Origin: JAEUNJ01 sp052035955
Lineage (GTDB): Bacteria > Pseudomonadota > Gammaproteobacteria > Burkholderiales > Rhodocyclaceae
Direction: 5' to 3'
Assembly (NCBI GenBank): GCA_052035955.1
Contig: JBPOHD010000021.1
Coordinates: 1-24,516 of the forward strand
DNA length: 24,516 bases
Of this stretch, positions 18,024 through 24,516 are shown in pieces. Position 1 is the first letter of the stretch. Each line of letters opens with the position of its first letter. Below the pieces are notes generated by a model. The model searched no databases, was not told the origin of the DNA, and was given only the letters and a program-made list of their open reading frames with translations. The position numbers and the translations under genes were made by a program.

Positions 18024-18908
18024 TCAACCGCGCTTCGGAATTGCGCTCCAGTGGAGCTTCTCGCGCAACATCGCGAAATAACTGTAGGCCGGGGGATGCA
18101 GAAACGCGATCGTCTCCGGCGCCCGACGGACGACAAGCCGGTCGCCCGCACGGGCATCGCACCTGACCTGACCGTCGAAATGGATCATGGCATCGTGGGG
18201 ATTGAGCAGGACCAGTTCGATCACCGAGCCGTCGCTGACGGTGATCGGACGATAGGACAGCCCATGGGGGCAAAGAGGAACGATGGCGATCGCCCCCATC
18301 GCCGGATGCAGGATGGGACCATTTGCAGACAATGCATACGCGGTCGAACCGGTGGGGGTCGCCATGATCATGCCATCGGCCCGCAGGACGTAGATGAACT
18401 CACCGTCGATGTGCAGTTCGAACTCGATCATCCGCCCCATCTCGCCCTTGGACATCACGACATCGTTGAGCGCAAGGGTACGATTGACGCGATCGCCGGA
18501 TCGTATGACCTCGGCCTCCAGAAGAATCCTCTCCTCGCGGCTGAAACGGCCCTCAAGGAGGTCGTCCATCCCGGCCAGCATCTGGTCTCGGGCGACGTCG
18601 GTCATGAATCCCAGCCGCCCCTGATTCACCCCGACCAGGGGAACCTGATAGGGCGTGAGTCGCCGGGCGGCACTGAGAAAGGTACCGTCCCCCCCCAGGA
18701 TGATCGCCACGTCGGCGTCGTTGCCTATCCGCTCGAAAGACGCGGGGGGAAATCCCGGAGCCCCGACCGAGGCTGCGGTATCCTCCTCCACGAGAACGGT
18801 CAAACCCCTACTGCGAAGGTAATCCGCAAGCATCCGCAGGGACTCGGCCACGTCCGGACTCTGGAATTTGCCGATGAGCGCGGCGACACGGGGTGGGGAA
18901 TACTCCAT
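18024..18908 (-). CDS. nadK: NAD kinase
   Basis: Phosphorylates NAD to NADP using ATP or polyphosphate. It has 294 residues. The conserved GGDGT (72-76, with the metal/catalytic Asp74) is followed by GVNQGRLGFMTD, then LNDVVMSKG, ATPTGSTAYALSANGPI and HPHGLSYRPI-like CPHGLSYRPI; these are the diagnostic blocks of the family. ATG 18908 fits relatives (MEYSPPRVAALIGKF); a longer frame has no support. No Shine-Dalgarno is obvious. It forms a two-gene operon with recN and is divergent from hrcA across 64 bp, an arrangement shared with other proteobacteria. Confidence 0.96.
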   Translation of the reverse strand: MEYSPPRVAALIGKFQSPDVAESLRMLADYLRSRGLTVLVEEDTAASVGAPGFPPASFERIGNDADVAIILGGDGTFLSAARRLTPYQVPLVGVNQGRLGFMTDVARDQMLAGMDDLLEGRFSREERILLEAEVIRSGDRVNRTLALNDVVMSKGEMGRMIEFELHIDGEFIYVLRADGMIMATPTGSTAYALSANGPILHPAMGAIAIVPLCPHGLSYRPITVSDGSVIELVLLNPHDAMIHFDGQVRCDARAGDRLVVRRAPETIAFLHPPAYSYFAMLREKLHWSAIPKRG

Positions 18909-18972
18909 GGCCCGATTTAACCACAAATGACCGAGCCTTTTCCCGGGCGGAAAATTCAATAGAATTGGGCAC
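18909..18972. promoter_or_regulatory. divergent nadK/hrcA promoter region
   Basis: Forward: TAGAAT (18960-18965) ends 7 nt before the hrcA ATG, implying a leaderless or near-leaderless message; no Shine-Dalgarno precedes hrcA. Reverse: TTAAAT ends 6 nt before the nadK ATG, a weaker case of the same spacing. No CIRCE inverted repeat (TTAGCACTC-N9-GAGTGCTAA) is present, so hrcA autoregulation through CIRCE is not supported. Confidence 0.4.
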
Positions 18973-19992
18973 ATGCTGGACAAACGCGCACAAACGCTGT
19001 TGAAGACGCTGATCGAGCGCTACATCGCCGAGGGGCAACCCGTCGGCTCGCGAACCCTGTCACGGTTCTCGGGACTCGAACTCTCGCCCGCGACTATCCG
19101 CAACGTGATGTCGGATCTGGAAGAGATGGGGTTCATCGCCAGCCCCCATACCTCGGCCGGACGAATTCCGACACCCCGCGGGTATCGTTTGTTCGTCGAT
19201 TCCCTGCTTACGGTACGCCCGCTTGCAATGGAGGAATTGTCCGAGATCAAGGGTGCCATACAACCCGACCAGCCCAAGAGGGTGCTGACCCACGCCTCGA
19301 ACCTCCTTTCCGAGTTGACCCATTTTGCCGGAGTCGTCGTCGCGCCGCGGCGTCAGACGCCACGCATCCGGCAGATCGAGTTCATCAGCCTTTCCGAAAG
19401 GCGGATCCTCCTGATCATCGTGACCGACGCCGGCGACGTGCAGAACAGGATCCTGTTTACCCAAAGGAGCTATTCACCGTCGGAACTCGTTTCAGCGGCG
19501 AACTACCTGAACCAGCATTTTGCGGGTCATGACTTCACCCAGATCCGGTCACGATTGCATGACGAACTGAAGCAACTGAGGCAGGACATGATCGAATTGA
19601 TGAGCGCCGCGGTCGAGGCGGGGACCGAGGCCGTCGCGGACACATCCGCCCAATACATGATTTCCGGGGAGCGCAACCTCCTTGGCATCGACGACCTCTC
19701 CTCGAACATGGACCGGTTGCGCCGCCTGTTCGACATGTTCGAGCAGAAGACCAGCCTGGCCCAACTGTTGGAGGCTTCCTCGAACGCCGAGGGAGTTCAG
19801 GTCTTCATCGGCGGCGAGTCCGGAATCGCCTCCCTGGACGAATGCAGCGTCGTCGCAGCGCCCTACGAGGTCGATGGGCAGGTGGTTGGCACCATCGGGG
19901 TCATCGGCCCCACGCGAATGGCATACGAACGGGTAATCCCCATCGTGGACATCACGGCCAAGCTCCTGTCGAACGCCCTTTCGGCGCCCTGA
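18973..19992 (+). CDS. hrcA: heat-inducible transcriptional repressor HrcA
   Basis: Repressor of chaperone genes (groESL, sometimes dnaK) through the CIRCE operator; its activity depends on GroEL. It has 339 residues. The N-terminal winged helix (about 1-75) reads IAEGQPVGSRTLSRFSGLEL, SPATIRNVMSDLEEMGFI and SPHTSAGRIPTPRGYRLFVD, all diagnostic. A GAF-like middle and dimerisation domain follow, with the late VFIGGESG and GVIGPTRMAYERVIPIV blocks. ATG 18973 gives the usual MLDKRAQTLLKTLIERY. No CIRCE lies in the window, so its targets are elsewhere. hemH starts 3 nt after its stop. Confidence 0.96.
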   Translation: MLDKRAQTLLKTLIERYIAEGQPVGSRTLSRFSGLELSPATIRNVMSDLEEMGFIASPHTSAGRIPTPRGYRLFVDSLLTVRPLAMEELSEIKGAIQPDQPKRVLTHASNLLSELTHFAGVVVAPRRQTPRIRQIEFISLSERRILLIIVTDAGDVQNRILFTQRSYSPSELVSAANYLNQHFAGHDFTQIRSRLHDELKQLRQDMIELMSAAVEAGTEAVADTSAQYMISGERNLLGIDDLSSNMDRLRRLFDMFEQKTSLAQLLEASSNAEGVQVFIGGESGIASLDECSVVAAPYEVDGQVVGTIGVIGPTRMAYERVIPIVDITAKLLSNALSAP

Positions 19993-19995
19993 GAC

Positions 19996-21081
19996 GTGTC
20001 TCGCTTTGCTCCCGAACCCGCCCATCGGCATGGCAGCCCGTCCCGAACGGGCATCGTCCTGGTGAATCTAGGCACACCCGCCGCGCCCACACCGAAGGCC
20101 CTGCGCCCCTATCTGAGGGAATTCCTCTCCGATCCGCGAGTCGTGGAAATCCCTCCCGCCCTGTGGTGGCCAATACTGAACGGGGTCATCCTGACCCTGC
20201 GCCCGCGCAAGTCGGCCCAAAAATACGCCAAGATATGGATGCCGGAGGGCTCACCCCTGGCCGTTCATACCCAGCGACAAGCAAAACTCCTCCAGGGATT
20301 CCTCGGTGAACGGGGTCGTCGGGACCTGAGGGTGGCCTGGGCGATGCGCTACGGCGAGCCGTCCGTCGCCGGTGTGCTCGACAGGCTGATGGAAGAAGGG
20401 GTCCGCCGAGTTCTCGTGGTGCCGATGTATCCGCAGTACTCGGCCTCGACGACGGCGAGCGTGACCGATGCGGTTGCGTCCTGGGTGGGACGACGACGGA
20501 ATCTGCCCGAACTCCGCCTCGTACGCGCCTTCCCGGACGACCCCGGGTACCTTCATGCATTGCGGGATTCGATCGAGCGGTATTGGGCCTCCCATGGGCG
20601 ACCGGACAGGTTGCTGATGAGTTTCCATGGTTTGCCGCGTCGATCCCTCGATCTCGGCGACCCCTATTATTGCGAATGCCAGAAATCGGGACGCCTGCTG
20701 GGCGAGGCCCTGGGTCTGCCGCAGGAGAAGATCCTCGTCACCTTCCAGTCGAGGTTCGGCCGGGCCGAATGGCTCCAGCCCTACACGCAACCGACGCTGG
20801 AATCCCTGGCCCACCAAGGCGTCGGACGGGTCGATGTGGTCTGCCCGGGGTTCGTGGCCGACTGCCTCGAGACGCTCGAGGAAATCGCCATGGAGTGCAA
20901 GGCAGCGTTCTTGGCAGGCGGAGGCCGGGAATTCCACTACATTCCGTGCCTGAACGAGGACACCGCATGGATAAGCGCCCTGGCTGACCTCGTCGAGTCG
21001 CAGCTGCAGGGCTGGCCGGATTCGACACCGGCCGATCCGGCAGAGGCGATGCGCGCCAAGAACCTTGGCGCCCCCATGTAG
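19996..21081 (+). CDS. hemH: ferrochelatase
   Basis: Inserts Fe2+ into protoporphyrin IX, the last step of protoheme synthesis. It has 361 residues. Blocks in order: GIVLVNLGTPAAPT (19-32), WMPEGSPL (81-88), MRYGEPSV (117-124), VPMYPQYSASTTAS (142-155), the catalytic SFHGLPRR (His211), DPYYCECQKSGRLL, TFQSRFGRAEWLQPYT and CPGFVADCLETLEEI (catalytic Glu about 292). The start is GTG 19996, three nt after the hrcA stop, with little Shine-Dalgarno, so translation probably depends on hrcA. An N-terminal tail of about 17 polar residues precedes the domain. Heme made here could also supply the chemoreceptor downstream, a loose inference. Confidence 0.96.
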   Translation: MSRFAPEPAHRHGSPSRTGIVLVNLGTPAAPTPKALRPYLREFLSDPRVVEIPPALWWPILNGVILTLRPRKSAQKYAKIWMPEGSPLAVHTQRQAKLLQGFLGERGRRDLRVAWAMRYGEPSVAGVLDRLMEEGVRRVLVVPMYPQYSASTTASVTDAVASWVGRRRNLPELRLVRAFPDDPGYLHALRDSIERYWASHGRPDRLLMSFHGLPRRSLDLGDPYYCECQKSGRLLGEALGLPQEKILVTFQSRFGRAEWLQPYTQPTLESLAHQGVGRVDVVCPGFVADCLETLEEIAMECKAAFLAGGGREFHYIPCLNEDTAWISALADLVESQLQGWPDSTPADPAEAMRAKNLGAPM

Positions 21082-21124
21082 GCGATCATCCCTCCACGCT
21101 TGAAACCCCGTTTGCGGCCCCAAC

Positions 21125-21140
21125 ATCAGTAGACACTGAT
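21125..21140 (+). promoter_or_regulatory. 6-bp perfect inverted repeat upstream of trxC
   Basis: ATCAGT-AGAC-ACTGAT, 2 nt before the trxC Shine-Dalgarno (GAGGA 21143-21147) and about 20 nt after a TTGAAA (21100-21105) that could be a -35. Its position over the expected -10/start site suggests an operator or leader hairpin. It does not match an OxyR site that I recognise. Confidence 0.35.
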
Positions 21141-21153
21141 ATGAGGACCCGCC

Positions 21154-21594
21154 ATGCAACACCCCGATGCGCTGATCGTCGTCTGCCCCGCCTGCAACTC
21201 GCCCAACAGGGTCCCGCGGAACCGCCTGCACGAAGGCGGCAATTGCGGCAGGTGTGGAAATAGGCTGTTCACCGACGCCCCCGTCGAACTGGACGAGGAA
21301 TCCCTGTCGGCACAGGCCAACAGATCTGAACTACCTGTCCTGGTCGATTTCTGGGCCCCATGGTGCGGGCCCTGCAGGGTCATGGGCCCAGCCTTCGCCG
21401 CGGCGGCGAAACGGCTGGCACCGACGGCTCGACTGGCCAAGATCGATACCCAGACCCACCCGGAGGCGGCCGCCCGGCATGCCGTGCGCGCCATTCCCAC
21501 CCTGATCCTCTTCCAGGGTGGGAGCGAGGTCGCGCGTCGGTCGGGAGCCCTGGATACAGAGGGAATCGTCCGCTGGGTCCGCGAACTGGTTTGA
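21154..21594 (+). CDS. trxC: thioredoxin 2 (zinc-binding thioredoxin)
   Basis: Cytoplasmic disulfide reductase, linked to oxidative stress in E. coli. It has 146 residues. The N-terminal zinc finger, absent in thioredoxin 1, has CPAC (11-14) and CGRC (31-34). The thioredoxin fold (about 45-146) has the active site FWAPWCGPCRVMGPAF (WCGPC 70-74) and the cis-proline in RAIPTLILF. ATG 21154 has GAGGA with a 6-nt spacer. It stands alone, 72 bp after hemH and 87 bp before the next gene, with a perfect inverted repeat just upstream that may mark regulation. Confidence 0.95.
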   Translation: MQHPDALIVVCPACNSPNRVPRNRLHEGGNCGRCGNRLFTDAPVELDEESLSAQANRSELPVLVDFWAPWCGPCRVMGPAFAAAAKRLAPTARLAKIDTQTHPEAAARHAVRAIPTLILFQGGSEVARRSGALDTEGIVRWVRELV

Positions 21595-21681
21595 CGGCCC
21601 AGCGGTAGCCGGTCGCCTGAGGAAAGGCGATCTCAAGTCGGCCCAGGCAGCGCCGTAACCCGATCCAGGAGGTTCGCCGAC

Positions 21682-22692
21682 ATGAGGATCGTCTCGTCGC
21701 AACTCGTATTCGAATCCACCCATCACCTCGCCCGCCAGGATCGGGTCACGGAATGGCTTCGCGTACGTACCGTTCGGTTGCCCGAAGGCGAAGCAACTCT
21801 GGCGGCGATGCCGAAATCGCAGCCGGGTTCCCAGGGCCAGAAACCGACCGCCCAAGACGACCCGCTGGCCGGTGACCCGGCCCTGCGCCTCCTGCGGTCT
21901 TTGGTCGAGTCGTTCACCGGCCGGCCGGTGCGGGTTCTTACGGCCGCTGACATGGCGACCGTGCGGCCCGCAAGTCATCAGTCCTTGGCGCCGGACATAT
22001 CCGCGCCGGCAGCGACGGGAGCCGCCGCCACCGTCGAGTTCGAGCGATCGGAAAGTCGAATCGAGTCCGAAAGGACGGGGATTGCGGCCCACGGATCAGT
22101 GACGACGGCGGACGGCCGGGAGATCGACGTCCATGTCGCCCTGGCCATGGAGCGGACACACCGCGAGGAAACACGGATTCTCGCAAGCGTCGGCGCCCCG
22201 CCCAGAAAGGATCCTTTGGTCGTCAACCTTGGGGACTCCCCGATCGGGCTTTCCGACGAGCGCGTTTCCTTCGATCTCGATGCCGACGGCCGTCCCGAGC
22301 GCGTACCCACGATTTCTGGAGCGGCCGCTTACCTGACGCTGGATCGGAACCGTAATGGTCGCATCGACGACGGTGGGGAAATGTTTGGTCCGTCGACCGG
22401 GGACGGTCTGGCGGAATTGACGACCCAGGACCTTGACCGCAACGGATGGATAGACGAGAACGACCCGGTATTCTCCCGGCTGACCCTGTGGATCCCACTG
22501 GGAACGGGCGACGGCGGCTTGAGAAGCCTCGCCGGGGCGGGCATCGGTGCCGTCGCCCTGACGGCAGTTGCATCGCCGTTCGAGTTGCGAGGGGTCGATG
22601 ATTCGGATCTGGGGGCGGTGAAATTGACCGGGATCTATCTGCGGGAGGACGGCCGCGCCGGAAGTCTGCAGGAGATCGATCTGACCGTCTGA
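21682..22692 (+). CDS. EF-hand-like calcium-motif protein of unknown function
   Basis: A 336-residue protein with no signal peptide or membrane helix. Residues 1-180 are low-complexity and variable. The conserved part, about 190-336, has three Asp-rich loops: DLDADGRPE (198-206), DRNRNGRIDDGG (221-232, near-canonical DxNxNGxID) and DLDRNGWIDEND (250-261), followed by FSRLTLWIPLGTGDGG. The pair DRNRNGRID...GEMFG...DLDRNGWIDENDPVF resembles a proteobacterial family of uncharacterised proteins with EF-hand or dockerin-like calcium loops. The ATG has AGGAGG 9 nt upstream. It lies between trxC and the chemoreceptor, 81 bp from the latter; a functional link is unproven. Calcium binding is likely, the role unknown. 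Confidence 0.75.
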   Translation: MRIVSSQLVFESTHHLARQDRVTEWLRVRTVRLPEGEATLAAMPKSQPGSQGQKPTAQDDPLAGDPALRLLRSLVESFTGRPVRVLTAADMATVRPASHQSLAPDISAPAATGAAATVEFERSESRIESERTGIAAHGSVTTADGREIDVHVALAMERTHREETRILASVGAPPRKDPLVVNLGDSPIGLSDERVSFDLDADGRPERVPTISGAAAYLTLDRNRNGRIDDGGEMFGPSTGDGLAELTTQDLDRNGWIDENDPVFSRLTLWIPLGTGDGGLRSLAGAGIGAVALTAVASPFELRGVDDSDLGAVKLTGIYLREDGRAGSLQEIDLTV

Positions 22693-22729
22693 AAAACCCC
22701 TGTTCCTCGATTCCTTCGTGCGGGGGGTC

Positions 22730-22738
22730 TGCTACACT
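22730..22738 (+). promoter_or_regulatory. possible extended -10 promoter of the chemoreceptor
   Basis: TGCTACACT at 22730-22738 is an extended -10 (TGn plus TACACT) about 35 nt before the start codon. No strong -35 and no sigma28 (FliA) consensus is visible, so the gene may not belong to the flagellar regulon. Confidence 0.4.
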
Positions 22739-22773
22739 TTCCTTACAGTGCGCCTGCAGCGAAAGGGGACGCC

Positions 22774-24393
22774 ATGCGCGTGGCGGATATGAAGATTTGG
22801 GTGCGGCTTACGGCCGCGATCTGGTTGATGCTGATTCTGGCCTGGACGGGAGTGATCCTCTGGGAAAGTCAGGTCAATCGACAGACGGCCATCGACCAGG
22901 CCCGGGACTTCTCGCTCTCGATGCACGAGGCGACGATGGCCGGACTGACCGGAATGATGATCACCGGCACCATCGGGCAGCGGGAGGTCTTTCTAGACCA
23001 GATCAAGCAGTTGTCAGTGATCCGGGACCTCAGGGTGATCCGCGGCGAGGCCGTCTCGAAGTTGTTCGGTCCCGGAAATGCCAAGGACGACAAGTCCATG
23101 GATGCCGTGGAGCAGAGGGTCATGGACACGGGCAAGGAATACGTGGAGGTCCAGTCCGATGCCAAGGGTGAGTTCCTGAGGGTTGTCCGGCCTGCGCTGG
23201 CCTCCAAGAACTATCTGGGCAAGGATTGCATCATGTGCCACCAAGTCCCGGAGAGCACGCCCCTCGGACTGGTCAGCATGAAGATCACCCTCGACCAGGT
23301 CAATTCGGCGGTGGCCACCCAGAGGATGAAATCCTTCCTCGCAGCCCTCGTGGTCAGCCTCCCCCTGCTCGGATTCATCTACCTGTTCGTCCGGCGCGCG
23401 GTCACCCTTCCGCTGGAGAACATGGTCAAGGGGCTGAAGGACATTGCCAGCGGCGAGGGTGACCTTACCCTGCGGCTCGATGTGCGCGGAAATGACGAGG
23501 TCGGCGAAGCAGCGACGGCCTTCAATGAAATGATGGGCAAGTTTGCCGCGTTGGTACGCCATGTCAGCGAATCGGCGAGCCAGGTGTCGGCGGCGGCGCG
23601 CAACCTTGCCGCAAGCGCCGGTCAGGTGGCGTCCGGATCGCAGCAACAGAACGATAAATCGACCCTGGCCGCAGATGCCGTCGAGCAGATGGTTTCAAGT
23701 ATCGCCTCCATCGCCCAGAGTACGGACCAGGTTCATGTCCAGTCCCAGGAGAGCCTGCGCCGGTCCGAGGATGGGAGCCGCAGCCTGGCGCAACTGGTTC
23801 GGGAAGTCGAGATGGTCGAAAGCACGGTCCGCCAGATCGCGGACTCGGTCAACCAATTCGTTCGAAGCGCCGAATCGATCACCAACATCACCCGCGAAGT
23901 CAAGGACATCGCCGACCAGACCAACCTCCTGGCCCTCAATGCCGCAATCGAGGCGGCACGGGCCGGCGAACAGGGACGCGGTTTTGCGGTCGTCGCGGAC
24001 GAGGTGCGCAAACTGGCCGAGAAGTCATCGGCTTCGGCAAGCGAGATCGATGCGATCACCCGAACCCTGGCCGACCAGTCCGAAGCTGTCCAGCGATCCA
24101 TCGACGATGGCTTGGCCCATATCGCCTCCAGCCAGCGGTCCGTGGAAACGGTTTCCGGCGTCCTCGCAGCAGCCGGAAGTTCGGTGACCCAAGTAGGTCA
24201 TGGCCTGGACGCCATCGCCCAGGCGACCGATGCCCAGCGCCAGGTAAGTGCGCAGGTGGCGGGGAACATAGAAGCGATTGCGGCCATGGCGAGGGAGAAC
24301 AACAGTGTCGTCGAACAGACGGCAACCTCGGCCCAAAGGTTGGAGAACCTGGCAGACAACCTGCAAAACACGGTTGGCCGTTTCCGGACCTAG
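22774..24393 (+). CDS. methyl-accepting chemotaxis protein with a periplasmic c-type heme motif
   Basis: A 539-residue transmembrane receptor. Order: helix 1 (about 12-30), periplasmic sensor domain (31-186), helix 2 (about 187-206), HAMP (about 207-258), then the cytoplasmic coiled coil with hairpin tip EVKDIADQTNLLALNAAIEAARAGEQGRGFAVVADEVRKLAE. The sensor domain contains CIMCH (152-156), the CxxCH heme c attachment motif, in GKDCIMCHQVPEST, matching the layout of DUF3365/Tll0287-like heme-c PAS-type domains in some Geobacter receptors. This predicts covalent heme and sensing of redox state or a gas. There is no C-terminal NWETF-like CheR/CheB pentapeptide. ATG 22774 has AAAGGGGA about 4 nt upstream; ATG 22789 is less well placed. 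No che genes adjoin, so it must feed an array elsewhere. Confidence 0.93.
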   Translation: MRVADMKIWVRLTAAIWLMLILAWTGVILWESQVNRQTAIDQARDFSLSMHEATMAGLTGMMITGTIGQREVFLDQIKQLSVIRDLRVIRGEAVSKLFGPGNAKDDKSMDAVEQRVMDTGKEYVEVQSDAKGEFLRVVRPALASKNYLGKDCIMCHQVPESTPLGLVSMKITLDQVNSAVATQRMKSFLAALVVSLPLLGFIYLFVRRAVTLPLENMVKGLKDIASGEGDLTLRLDVRGNDEVGEAATAFNEMMGKFAALVRHVSESASQVSAAARNLAASAGQVASGSQQQNDKSTLAADAVEQMVSSIASIAQSTDQVHVQSQESLRRSEDGSRSLAQLVREVEMVESTVRQIADSVNQFVRSAESITNITREVKDIADQTNLLALNAAIEAARAGEQGRGFAVVADEVRKLAEKSSASASEIDAITRTLADQSEAVQRSIDDGLAHIASSQRSVETVSGVLAAAGSSVTQVGHGLDAIAQATDAQRQVSAQVAGNIEAIAAMARENNSVVEQTATSAQRLENLADNLQNTVGRFRT

Positions 24394-24516
24394 GAGTCTG
24401 CGCGGCAGAAGCAGGTCTGGGTCAACAAGATATGGATAAGAGCGTTTGAGGGAAATGGCTACGAGTTACCTACCCTACGATCCGACCCAGACGCTGTTGC
24501 TGCCGCCCGCGTTGCA
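24394..24516 (+). mobile_element. left end of an IS1182-like insertion sequence (partial)
   Basis: Immediately after the chemoreceptor stop the sequence changes character and a transposase start follows 61 bp later. The exact left boundary and terminal inverted repeat cannot be fixed without the right end, which lies outside the window. The IS may begin anywhere in 24394-24454. Confidence 0.5.
24455..24516 (+). CDS. IS1182-family transposase, N-terminal fragment
   Basis: ATG 24455 opens MATSYLPYDPTQTLLLPPAL and runs off the window edge. This closely resembles the opening of IS1182-family DDE transposases as I recall them (xYLPYDPxQxLLLPPxLxxWLPEGHL). GAGGGA lies just upstream, with very short spacing. 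Only about 20 residues are visible, so intactness is unknown. Confidence 0.7.
   Translation, partial: MATSYLPYDPTQTLLLPPAL

Noticed and set aside
18909..18972. CIRCE operator upstream of hrcA
   Set aside because: No TTAGCACTC or GAGTGCTAA half-site is present on either strand here.
21611..21632. Hairpin GGTCGCC/GGCGATC after trxC as a terminator
   Set aside because: The 7-bp stem includes a G-U pair and is followed by TCAAGT, not a T-tract; at most a weak structure.
22697..22727. CCCC/GGGG pairing after the calcium-motif gene as a terminator
   Set aside because: The loop is over 20 nt and no T-tract follows; it could be chance in GC-rich DNA.

Overview
The window is GC-rich, densely packed chromosomal DNA. 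The gene content and order suggest a betaproteobacterium: carA-carB-greA, convergent yhbY, divergent rlmE-ftsH-folP-glmM, bamE/fur divergence, and nadK-recN divergent from hrcA. A Rhodocyclales-like relative is my best guess from remembered synteny; no search was run. Most of the window is core housekeeping. The accessory or unusual material is a hybrid histidine kinase set into the housekeeping block, a calcium-motif protein, a chemoreceptor with a c-type heme motif, and the start of an IS1182-like transposase at the right edge.

Layout. 1-137: probable tail of an upstream gene, then a spacer. 138-905 (+): lone OlsB-like GNAT acyltransferase, convergent with the next block across a nested hairpin. 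952-5795 (-): rlmE, ftsH (own promoter, TTG start), an intrinsic terminator, folP, glmM, covering 23S rRNA methylation, membrane proteolysis, folate synthesis and the UDP-GlcNAc precursor step. 5810-6187 (+): yhbY, possibly leaderless. 6188-6638: unexplained 451-bp spacer. 6639-11519 (-): carA-carB-greA behind a strong sigma70 promoter and a structured leader; carB and greA overlap by 4 bp. 11690-15218 (-): bamE, dapB, then a BarA/GacS-type hybrid histidine kinase. 15300-16338 (+): fur, then a GDT1/TMEM165-family cation exporter, probably for Mn. 16363-18908 (-): nadK-recN. 18973-21081 (+): hrcA-hemH. 21154-21594 (+): trxC. 21682-22692 (+): EF-hand-like protein of unknown role. 22774-24393 (+): heme-c chemoreceptor. 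24455-end (+): 5' end of a transposase.

Several starts were reset using ribosome-binding sites and family N-termini: glmM at 2304, ftsH at TTG 5073, carA at GTG 11519, the kinase at GTG 13894, recN at 18018 and nadK at 18908. Catalytic residues of CarA, RlmE, DapB and GreA fall within one residue, or within three for DapB, of the E. coli numbering as I recall it, which supports those starts. The most novel candidate is the heme-c methyl-accepting protein next to a calcium-motif protein. I found no clear multi-gene novel system, CRISPR array, rRNA or tRNA.
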